Positions 27,931 to 36,186 of a DNA stretch of 64,000 nt are shown here, one piece after another (the stretch's first letter is position 1; every line of letters begins with the position of its first letter). The stretch is from positions 3,856,001 through 3,920,000 of the forward strand of contig NZ_CP071091.1 of assembly GCF_017301635.1 (NCBI RefSeq), given 5' to 3'. The notes beneath the pieces are model-generated. The model was not told the origin of the DNA. It saw nothing but the letters and a program-made list of their open reading frames with translations, and searched no databases. Made by a program: the position numbers and the translations under genes. The stretch is from Myxococcus landrumus (GTDB lineage Bacteria; Myxococcota; Myxococcia; Myxococcales; Myxococcaceae).

Positions 27931-28692
27931 CTAGACCTCTCGCAACGTGAATTCGAGCCGCTCGCCGACGACACGCGACCCGCTTGAAACGAACTCCACA
28001 AACTCACCGTCCCGCACCTCGCCGAGCACTCGCACTTCGGCCGTCGAGAACCCGCCGCTCGCCGTCAGGTACGGGAGCCCACTCCACGGCCTGGCCAAAT
28101 GCCACGCGAGCAGGTGCGGCACCCACGCGTCAGGCACCAGATACGGCAGGCCCACGACATCGTCGAAGCTGGCCGCGTTGGGTGCTCCCGTGAGAGTAAG
28201 GGCGCCCGACAACACTGAAAGCCCACCGGCATTCTGCGACGGCGCTCCCTGGGTCCACCTCTTGCCGTCACTCCGGTTGATGACCTGGAGCCACGCACCC
28301 GCCGAGCTGCTGTAGACGTGGTGCAACGATGTCCAACGAGTCCCGAGCTGCATGGCCCACGCAGCAGACGAGCCGATGGTCAGGTTCAGCCCGCCCCCGT
28401 ACCGCGCGCCCTGGACGATGGCCCCCACGGCAGCAGCCCGGCTGAGCCCGCGACTGGTGAAGGTATCCGCATCGAAGGCCAGCGTGTGGCCATCTCCAGC
28501 AATCAGACCACGCAGCGCGAGCACCTCGTCGGGCGGGAGCGGCACCGTCTTGAACTCCCACTCCTGCCGAACCGCGCGCCGCCCCAACCGAAAGGCTCCG
28601 CTGAATGCACGCGAGTCCGTGCCGATGCTGACCTGGCGCCGTCGGCCCTCCGTCACCGGCACCGGGATCCCGTTCAGGGCGAGGAAGTGCAT
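27931..28692 (-). CDS. minor tail protein (distal tail-like)
   Basis: A 253-residue protein beginning MHFLALNGIPVPVTEGRRRQ. The ATG at 28692 lies one base after the tape measure stop, so a longer upstream frame is not used. Size and place between tape measure and tail tip gene fit a distal tail or minor tail protein. A segment near 100-200 is rich in Gly, Ser and Trp, like a carbohydrate-binding or jelly-roll domain. The function is inferred from synteny. Confidence 0.6.
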   Translation of the reverse strand: MHFLALNGIPVPVTEGRRRQVSIGTDSRAFSGAFRLGRRAVRQEWEFKTVPLPPDEVLALRGLIAGDGHTLAFDADTFTSRGLSRAAAVGAIVQGARYGGGLNLTIGSSAAWAMQLGTRWTSLHHVYSSSAGAWLQVINRSDGKRWTQGAPSQNAGGLSVLSGALTLTGAPNAASFDDVVGLPYLVPDAWVPHLLAWHLARPWSGLPYLTASGGFSTAEVRVLGEVRDGEFVEFVSSGSRVVGERLEFTLREV

Positions 28693-28693
28693 G

Positions 28694-31069
28694 TCAGTAC
28701 CTCGGGGCCAACCACTCGCCATTGCCGCGACGACGATGGGCCTCTCGTTTGATTTCCAGGTAGACGCTTCGCGCCGTCTCCGCTGGGTCGTCGACCCCTT
28801 GCACGACAATCTGACCGACGCTGACGCTTCCGCCGCTCACCGGAACAGTGGGGCTCGGAGTAAGGGGAGACGACCCGAAGGGACTCGACGAAGAGCCGGG
28901 TGTGGGCTCCATGGCGTTGAACCGAGCGAGGGCCACTTTGAACCCCGTCGGCACGTTCAGAAGCGCTTCCGTTGCCTTGCTCGTCGCGGCGGCGTTCTCC
29001 CACGCGGCGACACCAGCGGCGGCATTGGCGGCTGCGGTGTCGTAGCTCGTGTCCTTCAAGGTTTCGAGCGCACTGTCGACCGCATCCATGGGGATTTTCA
29101 TGTCGTTCAAGCCTTGCGCCATCCGCTTGAAGGCACCGCCGACCAGCGGGATCTTGCTCAGCGACTTGAACACCCCCGCGATGAACCCGACGATGGCGTT
29201 CCAGACCGTTCCGATACCCTTCACCACGTACAGAATCCCCATCGCCACCACGCGCACGACAGCGAAGAGCCCCTTCATGATGGGCCCGGACAACACGGTC
29301 AGGGGTTGCATCAACGCGACCAGCATTTGCCCAAACACCGTGATAACCGGAGCGAGTCCCTCAAAGAGCGTCCCGAGCAACTCGAAGATGGGCGTAATCG
29401 CCTGCACAGGCCGAGCGAACATCTCCAGCACTGGCACGAGCGCGTCGAGGATTGGCGTCACCATGTTGAACACGGAGGCCAGGAGCGGCAGCACGGGTGC
29501 CAGCACGCGACCGAGAACATCCGCCACGTACTGAATGAAGTTCGTCACCATCTGGAGCAGCGAGCCGAAGGTCGTCGACTGAGAGAGCAGCTCGGCGACA
29601 ACAGCAATCAGGCCCCCCCACACGCCGCCCGCTGACATCCCCTGCTGAAATCTGTCGACAAGCTCGTAGATGCGGCCGAACGCCTGAGAGAAGCGGCTCG
29701 TCAAGGCGCGCTTCGCCTCATCGGCAGCACGAGCCAACGCGTCCGCCAGCTCCTTCGCCTTCCGCTGCGCAACCTGATGGAGAATCGCGGCGGCGTTGCC
29801 GACCCGGGCGAGGAACGCTTGTGCGTCGAACTCCTGGAGGGGCACCTTTCCCACTTCGATTTCGGGCTCGTCGGCTTGCTCGCGCAGCTGCCCCTTCGGC
29901 CCGCGAAGGTCGTCGAAGATTCCTCCGAACCGCTCACGAAGAAACGCAGCGGCATCGCCCCCCATCAGCTTGACCCCGTCGAAGGCGTAGCTCGCGCCGT
30001 AGGTGACGCCCTCCCAGACGGACACCAGCCCGTTGCGCAAGGTGCTGACGGTTCCCTCGACGAGCCCCTTCAAGCCCCCAAGGACAGCGTCACCAGTCAA
30101 GTCCCGCAGTCCGTCGAGCGTGTTCGCAATGCCGTCCAGGTTGAGAGCCCGAGCCAGGGGCGCAGCCAGTCGCGCCAGGCCGCGCACCACGATGGCGAAC
30201 ATGTCGAGCTGCCCGCGAGCCCATTTACCAACGAGGTCCGCCAGCCCCGCGAAGAGCTGCTGGAAGAACTTGCCGATGCGGCTCGCAACATCCGCCACGG
30301 ACTGCCCCACGGCGACAAAGGCGTCACGCATGCCGGTGCTGCTGTCGTGCCACGCCCGATAGAGCGTGCCCGCGAGCATCACGACACCCGTCACCGCGAG
30401 CGCAACCGCAGCAAGCGGGGCCCCCACAAGCAGGACACGAGCGGCAGCGTTGCGGAATGCCCGCGCGAAGCTTGCGTCGACCTGCTCGGCCCCCTTCGCG
30501 ATTCGCTTCGTGCTGCCCTCGACAGCGGGAGTCTCGGTGCGAAGGAACTCGGAGAACCGCACCACCGACTTCCCAGCCCCATCCAGCGCCGGAATCACGA
30601 AAGCGAGGGTGCTCTCGGCGAGCTGCTTCACGACGCCCGCCATCTTGCCGACGGCGCCACCCGCGAGCCCGACACCAGCTCCCCAAAAGAGGAAGCTGCC
30701 CATCGCGGACTTCGCGGCAGGGTCGAGCCGCTGGAACCACCCGAGGGCTTGTTCCAGCGCGGCGGAGAGGCGCTCCAGGTGAGGAAGAACCGCGTCCCCG
30801 ATTTCCGCGCCCAAGGTTTGAAACACGAGGCCGATGCGCTCCATCCGCTCTGTGACGGACGAGTCGAACGCAGCCGCAGCCCCGAGCGCCCCATACAGGC
30901 CCGCGCTCACAATCGCGCCAATCTCCCCAATCTTGTTACCGAGCTGCTCGACCTTGCCCGCGGTAGCCGCAACGTCAGCGACAATCATCCGCATCGAGCG
31001 AGTGAACTCGCCGACGGCGGCCGTCACGACGACGTAGACGTCTCCGACTTTGAGACCACCACCAGCCAT
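28694..31069 (-). CDS. tail tape measure protein
   Basis: A 791-residue protein, long, alanine-rich and helical, with several hydrophobic stretches (near 330-380 and 520-640) typical of tape measure proteins. It opens with LKVGDVYVVVTAAVGEFTRSM and follows the frameshifted chaperone pair, which is the standard order in siphoviruses. It sets tail length and may help DNA pass the membrane. At about 0.15 nm per residue it would suit a tail near 120 nm. Confidence 0.88.
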   Translation of the reverse strand: MAGGGLKVGDVYVVVTAAVGEFTRSMRMIVADVAATAGKVEQLGNKIGEIGAIVSAGLYGALGAAAAFDSSVTERMERIGLVFQTLGAEIGDAVLPHLERLSAALEQALGWFQRLDPAAKSAMGSFLFWGAGVGLAGGAVGKMAGVVKQLAESTLAFVIPALDGAGKSVVRFSEFLRTETPAVEGSTKRIAKGAEQVDASFARAFRNAAARVLLVGAPLAAVALAVTGVVMLAGTLYRAWHDSSTGMRDAFVAVGQSVADVASRIGKFFQQLFAGLADLVGKWARGQLDMFAIVVRGLARLAAPLARALNLDGIANTLDGLRDLTGDAVLGGLKGLVEGTVSTLRNGLVSVWEGVTYGASYAFDGVKLMGGDAAAFLRERFGGIFDDLRGPKGQLREQADEPEIEVGKVPLQEFDAQAFLARVGNAAAILHQVAQRKAKELADALARAADEAKRALTSRFSQAFGRIYELVDRFQQGMSAGGVWGGLIAVVAELLSQSTTFGSLLQMVTNFIQYVADVLGRVLAPVLPLLASVFNMVTPILDALVPVLEMFARPVQAITPIFELLGTLFEGLAPVITVFGQMLVALMQPLTVLSGPIMKGLFAVVRVVAMGILYVVKGIGTVWNAIVGFIAGVFKSLSKIPLVGGAFKRMAQGLNDMKIPMDAVDSALETLKDTSYDTAAANAAAGVAAWENAAATSKATEALLNVPTGFKVALARFNAMEPTPGSSSSPFGSSPLTPSPTVPVSGGSVSVGQIVVQGVDDPAETARSVYLEIKREAHRRRGNGEWLAPRY

Positions 31070-31075
31070 GATGAA

Positions 31076-31360
31076 TCACCTTCGACGCAGTCGACGAACA
31101 GACTTCTGTCCTGGTGGAGACGCGGGAGCACTGGACGGCGACGAGCGCCGCTCCATCTCGTCCGCTTCCTGCCGGGCGTAGGCAACCAGCCCGACGACGT
31201 CCTCGTAGTCCATGTCCCGAACTGTGTCGGGCGGCACCTTCAATAGACTGGCGACCCCGTAAAGCAGGGCTGCATCAGGGTCGCTCTCTATTTTCCCCGC
31301 ATCGACTCTGCCGAGACGTTGAACACGCTGGTCAGGTCGGTCGCGAGGTCTTCCAGCCAA
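31076..31360 (-). CDS. tail assembly chaperone, frameshifted C-terminal part (T-like)
   Basis: An open frame in the -1 phase relative to the upstream chaperone gene. It has no ribosome site of its own. From codon 24 (ATA) onward it would be entered by a -1 frameshift at 31291-31297, giving the sequence IESDPDAALLYGVASLL and so on for 71 residues. The fusion of 188 residues would correspond to the G-T product of lambda, which binds the tape measure protein during tail assembly. It ends six bases before the tape measure start. Confidence 0.7.
   Translation of the reverse strand: MAGRPRDRPDQRVQRLGRVDAGKIESDPDAALLYGVASLLKVPPDTVRDMDYEDVVGLVAYARQEADEMERRSSPSSAPASPPGQKSVRRLRRR
31288..31297 (-). promoter_or_regulatory. 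-1 ribosomal frameshift site (G GGA AAA followed by TAG)
   Basis: The zero-frame codons read CGG GGA AAA TAG. The heptamer G GGA AAA (31297-31291) is a canonical X XXY YYZ slippery sequence directly before the stop. Slipping back one base continues into the 31076 frame. This is the classic arrangement of tail chaperone genes. Confidence 0.75.
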
Positions 31361-31641
31361 GCCTCATCGAGCAACTCGTCGAGGTCATTGACGGCGAACA
31401 TGGGGCGTCTGGTCTCCGCGTCGTGCATCACGCACACCGCGATACGCGCCAGCATGCGCGCACCAGCCCTGTCGCCCGTCGGCTCGTTCGTCTCCGTCAG
31501 CTCACCAGCGACGCGGGCCTGCTCAATGAGTCGGAGCCGGTCACCCATGGTCGGCTTGATAATGTCGACCTTGACGCCGTCAATCTCCACCGACTTCACA
31601 ACGCGACGGTTCTTCGCCAGCAGCTTGTGTTTGTTCGACAT
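31288..31641 (-). CDS. tail assembly chaperone (G-like)
   Basis: A 117-residue protein starting MSNKHKLLAKNRRVVKSVEI, with the start at ATG 31641 behind GAAAGGAAG. It precedes the tape measure gene and ends on a slippery heptamer, both hallmarks of the lambda gpG-type chaperone, which is made in excess over the frameshifted fusion. It is cytoplasmic and not expected in the virion. Confidence 0.75.
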   Translation of the reverse strand: MSNKHKLLAKNRRVVKSVEIDGVKVDIIKPTMGDRLRLIEQARVAGELTETNEPTGDRAGARMLARIAVCVMHDAETRRPMFAVNDLDELLDEAWLEDLATDLTSVFNVSAESMRGK

Positions 31642-31663
31642 GCGGCTTCCTTTCGGCAGTGGT

Positions 31664-32311
31664 TCAGGGGGTGCCGTAGCCCCACGCGATGGCCCCGCCG
31701 CTTCCCGCTGGGAACGCGTGGCCGGTGAACTTGACGGTGCGCTCGTAGAGGGCCCCAGGCGTGAGCTTGTGCGACAGCTCCGGCACCTGGACCCATGCGC
31801 GGAACACCTGGGAGCCCGTGCCCTTGCCAACTTCGATGAACAGCGGGGCACCGTCGGCGAGCACCCCGTTGAACGCCGTCAGCGACAGGCCCGTCATCTC
31901 GCCCGAGAAGTCCCGCAGAGTCACCGCGCGCCGCTTGTAGCCATCTCCCATGACTTGCAGCTCGACGGCATCGTTCGTCACCGACACCGTGATGGAGCGC
32001 ACGAGGGCCACTGGAGTAACGGGGAGCGACGCACCCGAGACACGAACGCGAGCCGATGGCCCCGGGGGCATGTCCAGGTGGACGAAGCCGAAGAGCGGGT
32101 CCACGACAGCAGCGACGGGTCCCCAAGTGTCGCCGGATTGGGAGACCTCGACGAGCGCCGGGGCCGTGGGTGCCAGTCGACGCAGGGCCAGGTCTGCGAC
32201 TCGATACGCTGTCCCATTCGACTGGGGCACGAGGACAGCTTCCGCGTTGGCGAAATCGACAGGTGCCCCAGCAACGGACAGCGAGCCAACGTGCGCGGGG
32301 ATGACCGGCAT
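31664..32311 (-). CDS. tail protein, 215 residues (possibly second tail tube or completion protein)
   Basis: Starts at ATG 32311, which overlaps the end of the upstream tail tube gene. Contains VLVPQSNGTAYRVADLALRR and a region of beta strands up to KFTGHAFPAGSGGAIAWGYG. Position between tube protein and chaperone suggests a virion tail component. I do not recognise a family. Confidence 0.55.
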   Translation of the reverse strand: MPVIPAHVGSLSVAGAPVDFANAEAVLVPQSNGTAYRVADLALRRLAPTAPALVEVSQSGDTWGPVAAVVDPLFGFVHLDMPPGPSARVRVSGASLPVTPVALVRSITVSVTNDAVELQVMGDGYKRRAVTLRDFSGEMTGLSLTAFNGVLADGAPLFIEVGKGTGSQVFRAWVQVPELSHKLTPGALYERTVKFTGHAFPAGSGGAIAWGYGTP

Positions 32312-32736
32312 TAGACGGCCACCGGGGCGCCATTGCCCAAGAGCTTGCACGAGAACTCGACGACACCGCCGGGCGTCATCTTCTCGTCGAAGCTGTTGAC
32401 CACCATGGGGATGCGCTTGCCCTTGCTCCCAGTGGCGGCGCCCGGATCGAAGACGAACGTCACGTAGACGGTGCTCCCCGTGTCGCGCGCGTCGCGAAGG
32501 ACGGACTGCGGGGCGTCGCCCTCCATGAAGTGGCCGGACAGGTCCGCGCTCGTGTCCTTCAACGCCTGGACGCGCGACTTGTAGCCCGAGCCACCGAGGT
32601 AGTTCGTCTCGACGAAATCGCCGGTCTCGCTCAGCGACGCATCCGTCAGACCGTCGATGCAGTCGGCCGGAAGAACGGCAGTCGTATCCGCGCGCACCGA
32701 AACGGTGTCGAGGTGGGCAGCAACAGGGGATGACAC
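32311..32736 (-). CDS. major tail tube protein-like
   Basis: A 141-residue protein with GTG start at 32736, eight bases after the completion protein stop. The sequence (LSGHFMEGDAPQSVLRDARD, then VYVTFVFDPGAATGSKGKR, KMTPGGVVEFSCKLLGNG) has the pattern of small TP901/gp17-type tail tube proteins: an N-terminal helix-loop and a beta sandwich ending in a short conserved strand. It would form the tail tube. Confidence 0.65.
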   Translation of the reverse strand: MSSPVAAHLDTVSVRADTTAVLPADCIDGLTDASLSETGDFVETNYLGGSGYKSRVQALKDTSADLSGHFMEGDAPQSVLRDARDTGSTVYVTFVFDPGAATGSKGKRIPMVVNSFDEKMTPGGVVEFSCKLLGNGAPVAV

Positions 32737-32743
32737 GAATCAC

Positions 32744-33160
32744 CTACCGGCCCGGGAAGAGCCTTGAGAGGGTTGCAAGGATTTGGGCCGCTACGGCCTT
32801 GCGGAACTTCGCGCGCCCCTTGCGAGCGGGCTTGCGCAGGTAATGAATTGGCGCCTCGTAGCGTTTGGCGCCCCAGTGAAATCCCTCGTGGATTGCGCCT
32901 GCGGCATCGTGCGCGTACCCGGCCGTAGCGCTGACACTCGCCTTGTCCGCGTTGACCTCGGGGCCATCAACAAACCCAGACGTGTTCAGCGGCGGCTTGC
33001 CGTCCGTGTCTCGCTGACCGACGGGTACGAGCGCGCGACTGGCCTGGAGCACCGAGGAGGCATGCTCACGGACCAGCGGTGCGAGGTCGTCGAGCACCGG
33101 CCCTGCGACCGTGCGCAACTTGTCCAAGAGCCTGAAGTCCAGCGCAACCTTGAGTGGCAT
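32744..33160 (-). CDS. head-tail joining/tail completion protein (HK97 gp10-like)
   Basis: A 138-residue protein with the gp10-type layout: an N-terminal helix (VLDDLAPLVREHASSVLQASRALVPVGQRDTDG), a small beta insert and a basic end (RKPARKGRAKFRKAVAAQIL). It is the first gene after promoter element 2. The predicted transcript begins only three bases before the ATG, although AAGGAG sits directly against the start. Confidence 0.7.
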   Translation of the reverse strand: MPLKVALDFRLLDKLRTVAGPVLDDLAPLVREHASSVLQASRALVPVGQRDTDGKPPLNTSGFVDGPEVNADKASVSATAGYAHDAAGAIHEGFHWGAKRYEAPIHYLRKPARKGRAKFRKAVAAQILATLSRLFPGR

Positions 33161-33169
33161 CTCCTTCTG

Positions 33170-33198
33170 TAAATGCGTGTGACTTCCGCGAATGGCTC
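33170..33198 (-). promoter_or_regulatory. phage promoter-like element 2 (tail genes)
   Basis: -35 GAGCCA, 17-bp spacer with GCGGAAG and CACACG, -10 CATTTA at 33175-33170. The predicted +1 is G at 33163, three bases before the ATG at 33160. Confidence 0.7.
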
Positions 33199-33616
33199 AC
33201 GCGACCGCATCGACAAACGACGCATCCACGGTGAAGGTCCACCAGTGGCGGTCACTTCCATCCGTGCCGATGTAGTTGGGGCTGCCCTCGCCCACTTCAA
33301 TCAGCACGTAGGGCGCGGCATTCGCGAGGTGCAACACGTCGAGGGCGGCAAGCGCGAGCGCCTGGCCACCCCGAAAGCTCTCGCGAGCCGAACGCACACG
33401 GACCTGACAGGTGACAGTCCGGTACGTCCTTCGTCCCCCGCCAAGGTAGCTCAGCGGCGCGTCGCCCCCGGTTTGCAGGACGAAGCACGACACGTCCGGC
33501 ACCGTGGCTTCGTCGGCTTCGAGCGCGGGCCCCAGAAACAGGTTCGCCCCAACGTTCAGCCCAAGCCCTCCTGCGGCGAGGAGCTGCGCGAGGTCTGCGG
33601 CGACGTCACGGGCCAT
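33197..33616 (-). CDS. tail terminator/minor capsid-like protein
   Basis: A 139-residue protein (DLAQLLAAGGLG..., then VTCQVRVRSARESFRGGQALALAALDVLH) with the alpha-beta pattern of small tail terminator proteins that close the tail top. It starts on the last base of the stopper gene at 33616. Promoter element 2 begins just at its 3' end, so the module is split here into two transcription units. Confidence 0.6.
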   Translation of the reverse strand: MARDVAADLAQLLAAGGLGLNVGANLFLGPALEADEATVPDVSCFVLQTGGDAPLSYLGGGRRTYRTVTCQVRVRSARESFRGGQALALAALDVLHLANAAPYVLIEVGEGSPNYIGTDGSDRHWWTFTVDASFVDAVA

Positions 33617-33939
33617 TACAGCCAGACCTTTCGGTAGCGCGTCGTTCCTTCACCGTCGACATGCTCATCAACAGCGGCAGGGCGGCGGGCGTGGTTGAAG
33701 TCGGAGAGGTCATCCCCCGGGAACCACAGCCGGTGGCGTAGGGTGATGGGAGCAACGGTGTAGACGACATACGACGCGACGAACTCAGCGCCTTGGGCAT
33801 CTCGAATCAGCTTGCGGCTTGGCTGGATGCGCGCGGCAGCCATGCGGAACGGGCCGAGCTGCGGCGCTCCCCATGCGTCGCGTCCGATGACCTCCGCATA
33901 GCTGACGAGCTGCCGGAAGCGCGCGGAGGGACCGCTCAT
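33616..33939 (-). CDS. head closure/stopper protein
   Basis: A 107-residue protein starting MSGPSARFRQLVSYAEVIG at ATG 33939, behind GAGGGCGAG; a longer upstream frame is rejected for that reason. The beta-barrel-like content (VIGRDAWGAPQLGPFRMAAARIQP, then WFPGDDLSDFNHARRPAAVDEH) and place after the connector fit a stopper (gp16/SPP1-like) protein. Confidence 0.6.
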   Translation of the reverse strand: MSGPSARFRQLVSYAEVIGRDAWGAPQLGPFRMAAARIQPSRKLIRDAQGAEFVASYVVYTVAPITLRHRLWFPGDDLSDFNHARRPAAVDEHVDGEGTTRYRKVWL

Positions 33940-34595
33940 CAACTCGCCCTCCGGAGGATGTGGGGGGTGACGAGCAGCTCGGCGCGGGGGCTCGCGAGGC
34001 GTTGGCCTGCACTGCGCTCGCGGTAGCTCACGGACCAATCACCGAGGCTCTCGCCGGACACGTCAGCATCACGCCCCCGTCCCCGGTAGAGCGCGCACGC
34101 TTCGAGGATGGCGGCCTCTTCGAGTTCCGCGGGCAAGGTGACGGGGCCCGTGGTCGCATCGAGGGCAACCTGTCCCGGTGTCACCCAGCCCCCCGTGTAC
34201 GTGACGGCCAATGCCCCCGGGTGGCCCTGGTGGCTGTCGACCGTCAGGGTGACGAGCCCGCCGACATGCGCCGTCGCGGGCCACACCCCAGCAAGGCGGT
34301 AGAGCAGTCCACCCGCCGCAAGGTCCCCGGCAATGGTGTAGGCCGTCGTGTCGAGCATCTCGCCCCCCTCGACGACGCGGATGACCTCGACGAGCGGCGG
34401 GCGGGAGAGCAGCACGTAGGGGCGCCCGTAGCCCACGGGGAACTCCGTCACCGTGGCCCGCGCGAAATCCCGGCCACACAGGGCAGCAATCGCACCGCTC
34501 GCGGAGCTGACGCAGCGCTCAACGTGTGGGTCGGCGGGCACGCCCAGGTCGGCGGCCACAGTCTCAGCGAGGCACAGGTCAATCGGACGGGCCAT
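33939..34595 (-). CDS. head-tail connector protein (gp6-like)
   Basis: A 218-residue protein. The N-terminal helical part (VERCVSSASGAIAALCGRDF) and the middle beta part with VTYTGGWVTPGQVALDATTGPVTLPAELEEAAILEACALY are typical of phage gp6/gp15-type connectors. It shares its end with the start of the stopper gene. Confidence 0.75.
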   Translation of the reverse strand: MARPIDLCLAETVAADLGVPADPHVERCVSSASGAIAALCGRDFARATVTEFPVGYGRPYVLLSRPPLVEVIRVVEGGEMLDTTAYTIAGDLAAGGLLYRLAGVWPATAHVGGLVTLTVDSHQGHPGALAVTYTGGWVTPGQVALDATTGPVTLPAELEEAAILEACALYRGRGRDADVSGESLGDWSVSYRERSAGQRLASPRAELLVTPHILRRAS

Positions 34596-34628
34596 GGAGG
34601 GGGCTCAGGTGGGCGCAGGAGCGACGAA

Positions 34629-34659
34629 GCCGGGCGCCCCAGGGGCGAAGGAGCCCGGC
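34629..34659 (-). terminator. hairpin between capsid-side and connector genes
   Basis: GCCGGGC (34629-34635) and GCCCGGC (34653-34659) form a stable stem with a further GC-rich inner pairing. No T run follows, so it may be an attenuator that lowers transcription of connector genes relative to the capsid gene rather than a full terminator. Confidence 0.4.
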
Positions 34660-34673
34660 AACTCGACGCGTCG

Positions 34674-35087
34674 CTACGGGGCGGGAATCTCGTCAGGGCC
34701 GCACAGCACCAACAGGCTGGACGCGCCGAGCGTGGGGGATGTGCCGCCAGCGAGCGTGACGGCCTCGACGACTCGCACATAGCGCTTCGCCGTGGACAGC
34801 CGAACGTTGACCCGAGCCACGCCGTTGGGGGCCGTCAGGGACTCGATAGAGGCACCCGGCAGGTCCGTCCATCCTCCCTGGCCGTCGGCGGACTCCTGGA
34901 GCTTCGCAGCGAGCGACATGCCCGACGGCGTGCCCGTGGCCGCGCCAGTCGAAGCCGCCAGCACGCAGGAGTCGAAACCGAGCCGGTCGACAGCCGCGCT
35001 GTTTCGCGTCCCCGCGCCGACTGCGGCGGGCACGGTGCCGGGGCGAATGCCAACGAGTACGCCGGCGTCGGTGGAATTGGCGTTCAT
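34674..35087 (-). CDS. small virion-module protein, possible head decoration
   Basis: A 137-residue, Ala/Gly/Thr-rich protein immediately after the major capsid gene (10-base gap). It is predicted mostly beta (LQESADGQGGWTDLPGASIE, then VRVVEAVTLAGGTSPTLG). In HK97-type phages this slot often holds a decoration protein or a connector accessory. I do not recognise it; the role is inferred from position. Confidence 0.5.
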   Translation of the reverse strand: MNANSTDAGVLVGIRPGTVPAAVGAGTRNSAAVDRLGFDSCVLAASTGAATGTPSGMSLAAKLQESADGQGGWTDLPGASIESLTAPNGVARVNVRLSTAKRYVRVVEAVTLAGGTSPTLGASSLLVLCGPDEIPAP

Positions 35088-35097
35088 GGCGGGCCTC

Positions 35098-36186
35098 TCA
35101 GGTGTAGGTGATGGAGCTGAACGCCTTCGGCATTCGCAACTTGAAGTCGGCCTTCACGATGGCGCGGATGGTCGTCTCGTCGAACTCGGCCCGCGTGTCG
35201 TGCTCCGACAGAATCAGGTCCTCATCGATGCCGTAGATGTACTGGCGCCAGTCCGCGCTGAACGTGATTCGCGTCGACGGGACGCGCGTCGTCATCACGA
35301 AGGGGAAGCCGCGAATCGTGCCCTTGTCGAGCATCTCCGAGCGGAAGATGAAGATGCCCGCGTTCTGCAACTGAAGCAGGGCCGTCGCCCGCGTCGGGTG
35401 AATCACCCACGCCGCGTTGCCCATCCGGACATGCGCCGTCAGCGGCAGCTCCACAGCCTTGTCGATGTCGGCCAGGTACGCGGCAGCCGTCGTGCCCGTC
35501 GACGTGAAGGTGTGCGCCGCGTCGAGCTGAGCGAAGAGCCCCTTCGGCGCCGCGCCACCCCCGTCCCCGTTGAAACCCGCGTCGTCGAGGCCGTCGGCCA
35601 CTGTCGCGCGGATGTCCTCACCCACGCCCGCGTCACCCACGCCAGGGGTCCGCAGCAGGTCATTGCTGATGTCCGCCAGCACCATGCCCTTGTGCGCCTT
35701 GAGCACCACCTTCCCGTACTTCGGCGCGCTATTAGGCACCGTCTCGCCCTCGCCGACCCACCTGAATTCGGAAGTGCCCGTTTGGCGGCCCAAGTGCAGT
35801 TCACCCTTGAAAGCCTGGGTCCGCACGCCCAGCTTGAGCAGCGCGGCATCGGGGCGCAGGAATTCGATGACCTCACCACTCTGCTGGATGGGCACCAGCA
35901 CACCCGCCGAGTCGAACTTGCTGAGCTGCACGGCCTTCTGGACGTCGCCATTGCCGAAGCGCTTCGCAGCATCGAGCAGTTCGGCCGCTCCCGTGCGACG
36001 CCCCGCCGCGATGACACTCTTCGCAAACGCACCAAGGCTCTCAGGGCTCGAATAGACGCCTCCCGAGTGCGGCCCCTTGCCCGTCTCCACTCGGCCGGGA
36101 GCACTGCGCGCGGCGGCGTCCATCAGCTCTCGCGCAACCTCGGGCCCCAACGCCTTCACCATCTCCGCGACCTGCTCGCGAGTCAT
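35098..36186 (-). CDS. HK97-fold major capsid protein
   Basis: A 362-residue capsid protein. The N-terminal ~75 residues are helical, as for a scaffolding delta domain. The HK97-fold core follows (RTQAFKGELHLGRQTGTSEF, VGEGETVPNSAPKYGKVVLKAHKGM, then SNDLLRTPGVGD). The C-terminal P/A domain contains VIHPTRATALLQLQNAGIFIF and DEDLILSEHDTRAEFD. Its start overlaps the protease gene by four bases, which fits protease-driven maturation. Confidence 0.9.
   Translation of the reverse strand: MTREQVAEMVKALGPEVARELMDAAARSAPGRVETGKGPHSGGVYSSPESLGAFAKSVIAAGRRTGAAELLDAAKRFGNGDVQKAVQLSKFDSAGVLVPIQQSGEVIEFLRPDAALLKLGVRTQAFKGELHLGRQTGTSEFRWVGEGETVPNSAPKYGKVVLKAHKGMVLADISNDLLRTPGVGDAGVGEDIRATVADGLDDAGFNGDGGGAAPKGLFAQLDAAHTFTSTGTTAAAYLADIDKAVELPLTAHVRMGNAAWVIHPTRATALLQLQNAGIFIFRSEMLDKGTIRGFPFVMTTRVPSTRITFSADWRQYIYGIDEDLILSEHDTRAEFDETTIRAIVKADFKLRMPKAFSSITYT

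Noticed and set aside
29777..31246. 489-codon plus-strand frame opposite the tape measure gene
   Set aside because: Antisense shadow of a high-GC gene; low-complexity sequence and no ribosome site.
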